Assembly (NCBI RefSeq): GCF_019458805.1
Contig: NZ_JAIBOA010000027.1
Location: 1 to 64,000 of the forward strand
Source of the DNA: Actinomadura parmotrematis
GTDB lineage: Bacteria; Actinomycetota; Actinomycetes; Streptosporangiales; Streptosporangiaceae
Length of the DNA stretch: 64,000 nucleotides
Direction: 5' to 3'
The notes beneath the pieces are model-generated. The model was given only the letters and a program-made list of their open reading frames with translations, searched no databases and was not told the DNA's origin. Below are positions 41,923 to 49,166 of this stretch, piece after piece; within the stretch, counting starts at the first letter, position 1, and every line of letters begins with the position of its first letter. A program made the translations under genes and the position numbers.

Positions 41923-43314
41923 ATGGCGCGGGACGCGGGCGCGAGGACGGGCGTGGGCAGGGCCGGGGCGGCGGGACGGAGGGGCGTGCCGCGCCGGGCC
42001 CGGCTGCTGCCGCTCGCCGCCGGGCTCGCCGCCGCCGCGCTGGTGGCGTCCGCGACGGGCGCCGCCGCCGCGCCCGCCCCCCGTGAGGTGTCGCGCGGGG
42101 TGACCATCCCGGCGTTCTACGACCCGCCCGCGAAGCTGCCCGCCGCGAACGGGGCGCTGATCCGCACCGAGCCGCTCCCGCTGGCGCTCACCGCCGCCGG
42201 CGCCGACGGGCCGCTGCCGGGCAGGGCGACCCGGCTGATGTACCGGTCCACCGGCGCCAACGGCAAGGCGACCGCCGTGACCGGCGCCTACATCGAGCCG
42301 GCCAGGAAGTGGACGGGCGCGGGCCCGCGCCCGCTCGTCGCGGTCGCGTCGGGGACCATGGGCCAGGGCGACCAGTGCGCGCCGTCGCTGGCGCTGGAGA
42401 AGCCCCTCACCTTCAACGGCCAGACCGTCTCGGTCGGCTACGAGGACATCAGCGTCTACCGGCTCCTCGACGCGGGCGTCGCCGTCGTCGTCACCGACTA
42501 CGCCGGGCTCGGCACGACCGACCGCGTCCACACCTACGCCGAGCGCTTCGACCAGGCGCACGCCGTGCTCGACGCCGTCCGCGCCGCGCGCAGGCTGCCC
42601 GGGACGTCGCTCACCGCGAAGTCGGCGGTCGGGCTGTACGGATACAGCCAGGGCGGCGGCGCGACCGCGTCGGCGGCCGAGCTCCAGCCCTCCTACGCCC
42701 CGGACGTGCACCTCGCCGGCACCTACGCGGGCGCGCCGCCCGCCGACCTCGCCGAGGTCATCAAGGGCATCGACGGCAGCGCCCTCGCCGGCGCGCTCGG
42801 CTGGTCCATCAACGGGCTGTCGCAGACCTACCCGGAGCTGAAGAAGGTCATCGACGCGCACGTGGGCGCGTCCGGGCGGGCGGCGCTCGCCGACCTGTCC
42901 GGCATGTGCGTCGGCGACGCGATCCTCCGGTACGCCTTCTCCCGCAGCGGCCAGTGGACGACGGACGGGTCGTCGCTGTCGCAGGTCATCGCCGGGTCGC
43001 CGGTCGCGCAGCGGGTCCTGGCCCGCGAGCGGCTCGGGTCGCTGCGGCCCGCCGGGCCCGTCCGCGTCGCGAGCGGCGTCCTCGACGACATCGTGGTGCA
43101 CGCGCAGTCGCGGCGCCTCGCCGCCGACTGGTGCGCGAAGGGCGGCCAGGTCACCTACCAGCCGGTCGACCTGCCGCAGCTCGGCGTCGGGCTGCTCACC
43201 AACCACCTCGCCCCGCTCCTCACCGACCAGAACGACGCCCTCGCCTGGCTCACCGCCCGCCTGAACGGCACGGCGGCCCCCGGCAACTGCGCGAAGCTGC
43301 CGCAGCTGCCCTGA
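41923..43314 (+). CDS. Secreted lipase (LIP family)
   Basis: The 463-residue protein has a long signal peptide (RRARLLPLAAGLAAAALVAS, cleavage near APA about 48) and an alpha/beta-hydrolase domain of the secretory triacylglycerol-lipase family: DYAGLGTTDRVHTYAERFDQ, the nucleophile elbow LYGYSQGGGATASAAEL, GVLDDIVVHAQSRRLAADW (Asp region) and a C-terminal His. The ATG at 41923 is chosen since it directly precedes the signal peptide. It lies 33 bp before the cholesterol-oxidase gene, so it may serve as a sterol-ester or lipid hydrolase feeding that enzyme. Confidence 0.85.
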   Translation: MARDAGARTGVGRAGAAGRRGVPRRARLLPLAAGLAAAALVASATGAAAAPAPREVSRGVTIPAFYDPPAKLPAANGALIRTEPLPLALTAAGADGPLPGRATRLMYRSTGANGKATAVTGAYIEPARKWTGAGPRPLVAVASGTMGQGDQCAPSLALEKPLTFNGQTVSVGYEDISVYRLLDAGVAVVVTDYAGLGTTDRVHTYAERFDQAHAVLDAVRAARRLPGTSLTAKSAVGLYGYSQGGGATASAAELQPSYAPDVHLAGTYAGAPPADLAEVIKGIDGSALAGALGWSINGLSQTYPELKKVIDAHVGASGRAALADLSGMCVGDAILRYAFSRSGQWTTDGSSLSQVIAGSPVAQRVLARERLGSLRPAGPVRVASGVLDDIVVHAQSRRLAADWCAKGGQVTYQPVDLPQLGVGLLTNHLAPLLTDQNDALAWLTARLNGTAAPGNCAKLPQLP

Positions 43315-43347
43315 CCTCCGCTCCCACCCCGACCGTTTGGAGCAGCC

Positions 43348-44946
43348 ATGTCCCCCACCGCACGCTCCCCGATCACCCGCCGTTCCCTGCTCGCCGGTGC
43401 CGCGGCGACCGCGGGGCTGTCCGCCCTCGGCACGCCCGCCGCCCGCGCCGCCGCCCGCAAGCCGGTGCCGGTGACGCGCGAGGAGCAGCGCCTCGTCATC
43501 ATCGGCTCGGGCTTCGGCGGCGGCGTCGCGGCCCTCCGGTTCGCCCAGGCCGGCGTCCCCTCGCTCGTCCTGGAGCGCGGCCTGTGGTGGCGCACCGGGC
43601 CGAACGCCAAGACGTTCCCGAGCCCCGCCAACATCGACAAGCGCGCCTTCTGGCTCGGCCTCGCCCCGGAGATCTTCGGGGTGCCGGTGCCGCCGCTGGA
43701 CCCCTACACCGGCCTGCTGGAGCTCGTCCGCGGCGAGAACATGAACATCATGTGCGCGGCGGGCGTCGGCGGCGGCTCGCTGGTCTACCAGGGCATGACG
43801 CTCCAGCCGACGCGCGCGCTGTTCGAGGCGACGATGCCCGCCTCGATCGACTACACCCGCATGGACCAGGTCTACTACCCGCGCGTCGCGCGGATGCTCG
43901 GCATCGAGACCGCGCCCGACGAGCTGATCAACAGCAGGACCTACCTGCCGTCGCGGATCTTCGCGCGGAACGCCGAGCGGGCCGGCTACGCCGTCTCCAA
44001 GATCCCGATGCCGATCGACTGGACGTACGCGCTGCGCGAGCTGAAGGGCGAGATGGCGCCGTCCTACACCAACGGCGACTGCTCGCTCGGCGTCAACAAC
44101 GGCGGCAAGCACTCGGTGGACGTCACCTACATCGCCGCCGCGCAGGCGACCGGCCTGGTGACCGTCGCGACGCAGCACAACGTCACCGACGTCGCGATGA
44201 CGCCGGCGGGGACCTGGACCGTGCACGTCGACCGGATCGACACCACCGGCGCCGTCCTGGAGAAGAAGATCATTACGACGCCGGCGCTGGTGATGGCCGC
44301 CGGCACCGCCGGCACCACCCGGCTGCTCATGCGCGCCGCCGCCAAGGGCGACATCCCCGACATGCCCGACGGCCTCGGGTCCGACTGGGGCACCAACGGC
44401 GACCGCATCTACGTCTGGACGAACTTCACCGAGGACTTCGGCGTCCCGCAGGGCGGCCCCGTCGTCTACGGGAGCAAGGAGTGGGACGACCCGGCCACCG
44501 CGAACACCGTCATCCAGGCGTCGCTGCCGCCGCTGCCCGCCAACCTGCGGTCCACGATGATGGTCGGCTACGGCATGAGCGAGGGCCGCGGCCGCTTCAC
44601 CTACGACGCCAAGAAGGACGACGCCGTCCTGCACTGGCCGAAGGGCGGCGACGGCGAGCTCTACGACCGGCTCCAGCAGCGCGCGTCCAAGATCGCCGGC
44701 AACGGGTCGGCGCTGGTCGACACCAACGCCGTGCTGCCCTCCACCTGGCACCCGCTCGGCGGCGCGTCGGTCGGGAGCGTCTGCGACACCGCCGGGCGCG
44801 TCCTCGGCCACCGCGGCCTGTACGTCCTCGACGGCGCGCTCATGCCGGGCACGACCGCGGCCTGCAACCCGTCCATGACGATCGCCGCGATCGCCGAGCA
44901 GGCCACCGACCAGCTCGTCGCCCACGACGTCGGGAAGGTGTTCTGA
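43348..44946 (+). CDS. choD: Secreted GMC-type cholesterol oxidase
   Basis: The 532-residue protein has a Tat signal (ITRRSLLAGAAATAGLSAL, cleavage after ARA near 35), then the FAD dinucleotide motif VIIGSGFGGGVAALRFAQAG, MNIMCAAGVGGGSLVYQGM (GMC signature), a substrate domain and the C-terminal STWHPLGGASVG (active-site His) and AACNPSMTIAAIAEQ (active-site Asn). This is the Streptomyces-type class I cholesterol oxidase layout, oxidising 3-beta-hydroxysteroids to 4-en-3-ones with H2O2 release. It is in operon with the lipase. Confidence 0.9.
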   Translation: MSPTARSPITRRSLLAGAAATAGLSALGTPAARAAARKPVPVTREEQRLVIIGSGFGGGVAALRFAQAGVPSLVLERGLWWRTGPNAKTFPSPANIDKRAFWLGLAPEIFGVPVPPLDPYTGLLELVRGENMNIMCAAGVGGGSLVYQGMTLQPTRALFEATMPASIDYTRMDQVYYPRVARMLGIETAPDELINSRTYLPSRIFARNAERAGYAVSKIPMPIDWTYALRELKGEMAPSYTNGDCSLGVNNGGKHSVDVTYIAAAQATGLVTVATQHNVTDVAMTPAGTWTVHVDRIDTTGAVLEKKIITTPALVMAAGTAGTTRLLMRAAAKGDIPDMPDGLGSDWGTNGDRIYVWTNFTEDFGVPQGGPVVYGSKEWDDPATANTVIQASLPPLPANLRSTMMVGYGMSEGRGRFTYDAKKDDAVLHWPKGGDGELYDRLQQRASKIAGNGSALVDTNAVLPSTWHPLGGASVGSVCDTAGRVLGHRGLYVLDGALMPGTTAACNPSMTIAAIAEQATDQLVAHDVGKVF

Positions 44947-45043
44947 CCGGCCCCTGACCGGCCGGCGCGGTGGGCGTACGTGAGTCCCGAAATGAAGATC
45001 ATCAGCGCTTCCCGCGAACCCCTCCTCCGTTGGGAGAAGCGCT

Positions 45044-45220
45044 GTGGTCCAGATCCACCAGGCGGCGACCGGCCGCTCGCGCAGGGACTTCCTGCGCGCC
45101 GCCGGCCGCGTCCTGTACGCCGGCGACGGGCTCTCCTACATGGACGCCTGGCAGCACGGCGCCATCCTGTCGGCCCGCGAGGCCGTCACCGCCCTGCACG
45201 CCCGCGCCCTGAAGGGGTAG
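45044..45220 (+). pseudogene. Remnant of a flavin amine oxidase, internal deletion
   Basis: A 58-codon frame reads GRSRRDFLRAAG, which looks like a Tat signal, joined directly to RVLYAGDGLSYMDAWQHGAI and a C-terminal helix, which is the FAD-contacting tail of flavin monoamine oxidases. The whole catalytic middle is missing. The most economical reading is an in-frame deletion that fused the two ends of a once complete secreted amine oxidase. The only start is a GTG without a good ribosome-binding site, so it is probably not expressed. Confidence 0.65.
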
Positions 45221-45226
45221 GCGCGC

Positions 45227-45259
45227 GGCCGGGGCCGCCGCTACTCGGCGGCCCCGGCC
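45227..45259. terminator. Hairpin terminator
   Basis: A perfect 14-bp stem (45227-45240 with 45246-45259) with a 5-nt loop begins 6 bp after the amine-oxidase remnant's stop and probably ends the lipase/cholesterol-oxidase transcript. Confidence 0.75.
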
Positions 45260-45407
45260 TGACGTGGGGCGGCGGGAAGGCCGGTGAAACCACCGATGCC
45301 GGGAGGGCGGGGGCGGATCTAGCTTCACGGTGCCATTCCACCCGCGAGGGCGGAATCCGGTCGCGTCCGTCACCCCCGGGCGCGCTCCCCCGTGAAGAGA
45401 GGCCCCC

Positions 45408-46070
45408 ATGTCCCCCACCCTCCCCCTGCGGCGGCTCGCGGCCGCCGCCGTCGCGTGCGCGGCCGGCGCCGCCGGCCTGACCGCCGTCTCGGCGACCGCC
45501 GCGTCCGCCGCCACCTGCTACGACGTCGACGTGGTGTTCGCGCGCGGCAGCGGCGAGCTGCCCGGTCTCGGCATCGTCGGGACGCCGCTGGTCAGCGGCA
45601 TCAAGTCCGACCTGCCCGGCCGGTCGGTGACGTCGTACGCGGTGAACTACGCCGCCGACCTCGCGCAGACGAGCGCCGGGCCGGGCGCGACCGACATGAG
45701 CAACCACGTGAAGTCGGTCGCCGCGTCCTGCCCGAACACCTCGTTCGTGCTCGGCGGCTACTCGCAGGGCGCCAGCGTCACCGACATCGCGATCGGCATC
45801 CCGACGCTGCTCGGCACCGGCGGGACGATCCCGACGAACCTGTCCTCGCGGGTCAAGGCCGTCGTCGTCTACGGCAACCCGCTGCGCCTCTACGGGCAGA
45901 CGATCAACACCGCGAGCTCGCTGTACGGGCCGAAGGCCAAGGAGTTCTGCAACCTCGGCGACCCGGTGTGCGCCAACGGCGCCGACATCACCGCGCACCT
46001 GACCTACCCCTACAACGGCACGGTCACCCAGGGCGCGCAGTTCGCCGCCGACAAGGTGAAGGCGGGCTGA
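45408..46070 (+). CDS. Secreted cutinase-family esterase
   Basis: The 220-residue protein has a signal peptide (AAAVACAAGAAGLTAV, cleavage after ASA near 35) and a cutinase alpha/beta fold: VVFARGSGELPGLGIVG, the nucleophile elbow FVLGGYSQGASVTDIA, and the GDPVCANGADITAHLTYP segment with the catalytic Asp and His. Conserved Cys (TCYDVD, ASCPNT, FCNLGDPVC) suit two disulfides. It hydrolyses ester polymers or lipids outside the cell. Confidence 0.92.
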   Translation: MSPTLPLRRLAAAAVACAAGAAGLTAVSATAASAATCYDVDVVFARGSGELPGLGIVGTPLVSGIKSDLPGRSVTSYAVNYAADLAQTSAGPGATDMSNHVKSVAASCPNTSFVLGGYSQGASVTDIAIGIPTLLGTGGTIPTNLSSRVKAVVVYGNPLRLYGQTINTASSLYGPKAKEFCNLGDPVCANGADITAHLTYPYNGTVTQGAQFAADKVKAG

Positions 46071-46075
46071 GCCCC

Positions 46076-46119
46076 GCCCGCGGACGCCGCCCGGTGCAGG
46101 GCCGGCGGCGTCCGCGGGC
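46076..46119. terminator. Hairpin terminator after the cutinase gene
   Basis: A perfect 16-bp stem (46076-46091 with 46104-46119) with a 12-nt loop follows the cutinase stop by 5 bp. Confidence 0.75.
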
Positions 46120-46155
46120 GGCCCGTCCCCGTCCCGTCCCACCCCAAGGAGCACC

Positions 46156-46935
46156 ATGCGGTCCCTCCGTTCGGCGGCGGCGCTCGCGCTCGCCGGCCTC
46201 CTCTCCCTCGCCGGGGTCCTCGCCGGCCCCGCCCCCGCCGGCGCGGCGTCCCCCGAATACGTCGCGCTCGGCGACTCGTACTCGTCGGGCACCGGCACCA
46301 GCCCCTACATCGACCTGCTCTGCACCCGCAGCAGCGCCGCCTACCCGGTGCTGTACGCGGCGGCCCACCCCGGGACGTCGCTGAAGTTCGTCGCCTGCGG
46401 CGGCGCGACGATCCCCGACGTCGTGTCCGACCAGCTCTCGGCGCTGAGCGCGAACACCACCCTCGTGACTCTCAGCATCGGCGGCAACGACTCCGGTTTC
46501 GCCAGCACGATGCTGTCCTGTCAGTACGGGACGACGGCCACGTGCACGTCGGCGCTGGACAAGGGCCGCGACTTCTTCGAGAACCAGCTCCCCGGGCAGC
46601 TCGACTCGCTCTACGCGCAGGTCCGCGCGCGGGCGCCGCAGGCGAAGGTCGTCATCGTCGGCTATCCGCGCCTGTTCAAGTCGGGCGGCCTCTGCCTGGG
46701 CGGGCTCAGCGCCGCCAAGCGCGCGCTGCTCAACCAGGCCGCCGACGACATGTCGGAGGTCATCGCGGGCCGCGCCGCCGCCGCCGGGTTCGCGTTCGCC
46801 GACGCCCGCACGACGTTCGCCGGGCACGAGATCTGCACGACGAGCCCGTGGATCGACTCGGCCACCGTCCACCCGAACGCGACCGGCCACCGGCAGGGCT
46901 ACCTGCCGGTCGTGACGGCCGCCGCCGGAGCCTAG
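46156..46935 (+). CDS. Secreted SGNH/GDSL lipase
   Basis: The 259-residue protein has a signal peptide (AAALALAGLLSLAGVLAG, cleavage after GAA near 32), then YVALGDSYSSGTGTSPY (block I), TLSIGGNDSGFASTM (block III) and the C-terminal ATVHPNATGHRQGY (catalytic His), close to the Streptomyces rimosus/SCO extracellular lipase group. Six Cys in the mature part suggest three disulfides. The stop codon TAG is part of the CTAG flanking the inverted-repeat element that follows, so the final residues may have changed on its insertion. Confidence 0.9.
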   Translation: MRSLRSAAALALAGLLSLAGVLAGPAPAGAASPEYVALGDSYSSGTGTSPYIDLLCTRSSAAYPVLYAAAHPGTSLKFVACGGATIPDVVSDQLSALSANTTLVTLSIGGNDSGFASTMLSCQYGTTATCTSALDKGRDFFENQLPGQLDSLYAQVRARAPQAKVVIVGYPRLFKSGGLCLGGLSAAKRALLNQAADDMSEVIAGRAAAAGFAFADARTTFAGHEICTTSPWIDSATVHPNATGHRQGYLPVVTAAAGA

Positions 46936-47097
46936 GGCATGTTTTGTGGATCCACGTTCTGTTGCGCGGCGCCCAGGCGGCCCCCGGCGGCGTTGTCGTC
47001 GGTCGACGGCCAACACCGGGCCGCCTCCCTCCTCCGCCTTGCCGGGGACCACCTGGACACCGCTCACGACGAACAAGACCCACAAAACACGCCCTAG
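46932..47097. mobile_element. Small non-coding IS5-like inverted-repeat element (MITE-like)
   Basis: GGCATGTTTTGTGGATC (46936-46952) and its near-complement at 47077-47093 (15 of 17 positions) bound 158 bp with no plausible gene. The unit is flanked on both sides by CTAG, the 4-bp target duplication typical of IS5-group insertions. A full-length donor is not in the window. Confidence 0.7.
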
Positions 47098-47186
47098 CGG
47101 GCCGCCGCCGTCACGCACGGCGACGGCGGCGGCCCCGTCCGGTGATGCCCTCGTTCGTGGCGGTCCGTGCCCATTACGCTTCCGCC

Positions 47187-49166
47187 GTGATCTCGCTTCA
47201 GCCGCCGGCGCCGGACGATCCGCGCCGGATCGGGCGGTACGCGGTGCTCGGCCGGCTCGGCGAGGGCGGCATGGGCCTCGTCTACCTGGCGCGGTCGCCG
47301 GGCGGCGCCCAGGTCGCGCTGAAGGTCGTCCACGAGGCGTACGCGGCGAGCGAGGTGTTCCGCGCCCGGTTCCGGCGCGAAGCGGCGGCGGCCGCGTCGG
47401 TGAGCGGCGCGTTCACCGCGCCCGTCCTCGACGCCGACCCCGACGCGCCGCGCCCCTGGCTCGCCACCGCCTACCTCGTCGGGCCGACCCTCCAGGAGGC
47501 CGTCGACCGGCACGGCCCGTGGGGCGCCGCCGCGACGGCCGGGCTCGGCGCCGCGCTCGCCGAGGCGCTCGTCAGCATCCACCGGGCCGGGGTCGTGCAC
47601 CGCGACCTCAAGCCCTCGAACGTCATGCTCACCGCGGACGGGCCGCGCGTCATCGACTTCGGCATCGCCCGCGCCGCCGACGCCGACGCGATCACGCGGC
47701 ACGGCACGGTGCTCGGCACGCCCGGCTACCTGGCCCCCGAGCAGGCGCTCGGCGGCGTCACCGGGACGGCCGGGGACGTGTTCGCGCTCGGCGGCGTCCT
47801 CGCCTTCACCGCCACCGGCACCGGGCCGTTCGGCCGCGCCGAGCTCGCCGAGATGCTGCACCGCGTCGTGCACGAGCCGCCCCGGATCGAGGGGATAGCC
47901 GACGAGCGGCTGCGCTCGGTCGTCGCCGCGTGCCTGGCCAAGGACCCGGCCGCGCGACCCACCACGGCCGGCCTGCTCGGGATGCTCGGCGCGCCGCTGC
48001 CCGCGCTGCCCTCCGACGTCGCCGCCGACATCGCCGGGCGCGAGCGGCCGCGCCGGTTCGGCCGCCGGGGCGTCCTCGTCGCGGCGGGCGCCGCCGCCGG
48101 GGTGGTCGGCGCGGGCGCCCTCGGCGCGTTCGGCGTCGCGGCCCTGCTGCGCGACGACGGCGAGCCCGACCCCGTCGACACCGGCCCGCCGCTGCCGAAG
48201 CGGCCCGGCCGCGCGGGCGTCGCGGTGTGGACGCGCGACCTCGCCGCGGCCGTGCGCGCCTCCCCCGCCGTCGCGGGCGGGATCGCGCTGTTCGGCGACG
48301 ACGGCGGGACGCTGTCCGCGCTGGACCTGCGCACCGGGACCGTCCGCTGGCGCTACCGCGCCGGGGCCGCGATCACCGGCCCGGTGGCGGTCGCGGGCGG
48401 CCTCGCCGTCCTCGCCGCCGGCGGCGCGCTGCACGCGGTGCGGCCCGGCGACGGCCGCCGCGCCTGGCACCGTGACCTGGACGAGGCCGTCACCGGCCTC
48501 ACCGTCGCGGGCGCGGTGCTGTACGCGGCGGGCGAGGAGGGGACCGTCCACTGCCTCGCCCTGGACGGCGGCGCGGTCCGCTGGCGCCGCGCCACCGGCC
48601 GCGAGCCGGCCGGCGCCCCGGCGGTCGCGGGCGGGACCGTCGTCGTGGCGGCCGGCGGCCTCCTCGGCCTGTCCGCCCGCGACGGCCGGACGCGCTGGAC
48701 GGCCGGCGGCGGCGCGTCCCCCGTCGCTGTCGCCGGCGGCCTGCTGCTGAGCGGCACGGGCGCGCCCGCCCTGGAGGCCCGCGACGCCCGCACCCGCAAG
48801 GTCGCCTTCACCGTCGAGACCGACGACGAGGTGCGCGCCCCCGCGACCGCGTCCGGCGGATTCCTCTACTTCGCCGATAGCAGCGGCGCCCTGTACGCGC
48901 TGGACGCCAAGGGCGCGCGACGCTGGCGGGCGCAACCAGGCGGCGCTGTAGACGGCGGCATCACCGCGTCGGGTGGACGCTTGTACGTCGGCACCGGCGA
49001 CCATCTCGTCTACGGCGTGGACGCCGCCAACGGCACGACCCTGTGGTCCTACGAGACGAGCGACGCGCTCGGCCCCGCGACGCCGGCGGTCGCCGGTGAC
49101 TCCCTGCTCGTCGGCGGTCTGGACGGCCGCGCCCACGCACTGCGCACCCACCCGGAGAGAACATGA
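47187..49166 (+). CDS. Ser/Thr protein kinase with PQQ-type beta-propeller ectodomain
   Basis: The 659-residue protein has a Hanks-type kinase domain (about 10-265): YAVLGRLGEGGMGLVYLA, ALKVVHE (ATP Lys), HRDLKPSNVML (catalytic loop), VIDFGIARA (DFG) and GTPGYLAPEQ. A membrane helix follows (about 288-310) and then six or so PQQ-like propeller repeats with VRWRYRAG- and RRWRAQPG-type Trp motifs outside the cell. All catalytic motifs are intact. The start is a GTG with ISLQPP next; it overlaps the following kinase-like gene by ATGA. Confidence 0.88.
   Translation: MISLQPPAPDDPRRIGRYAVLGRLGEGGMGLVYLARSPGGAQVALKVVHEAYAASEVFRARFRREAAAAASVSGAFTAPVLDADPDAPRPWLATAYLVGPTLQEAVDRHGPWGAAATAGLGAALAEALVSIHRAGVVHRDLKPSNVMLTADGPRVIDFGIARAADADAITRHGTVLGTPGYLAPEQALGGVTGTAGDVFALGGVLAFTATGTGPFGRAELAEMLHRVVHEPPRIEGIADERLRSVVAACLAKDPAARPTTAGLLGMLGAPLPALPSDVAADIAGRERPRRFGRRGVLVAAGAAAGVVGAGALGAFGVAALLRDDGEPDPVDTGPPLPKRPGRAGVAVWTRDLAAAVRASPAVAGGIALFGDDGGTLSALDLRTGTVRWRYRAGAAITGPVAVAGGLAVLAAGGALHAVRPGDGRRAWHRDLDEAVTGLTVAGAVLYAAGEEGTVHCLALDGGAVRWRRATGREPAGAPAVAGGTVVVAAGGLLGLSARDGRTRWTAGGGASPVAVAGGLLLSGTGAPALEARDARTRKVAFTVETDDEVRAPATASGGFLYFADSSGALYALDAKGARRWRAQPGGAVDGGITASGGRLYVGTGDHLVYGVDAANGTTLWSYETSDALGPATPAVAGDSLLVGGLDGRAHALRTHPERT

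Noticed and set aside
41881..44925. Long minus-strand open frame of about 1000 codons opposite the lipase and cholesterol oxidase
   Set aside because: Composition is Arg/Gly/Val low-complexity typical of antisense frames in GC-rich DNA; the plus-strand proteins carry clear signal peptides and catalytic motifs.
44992..45492. Plus-strand frame beginning MKIISASREPLL as a gene
   Set aside because: It runs out of frame with the amine-oxidase remnant, turns into Arg/Pro-rich sequence and crosses the terminator and the start of the cutinase gene.
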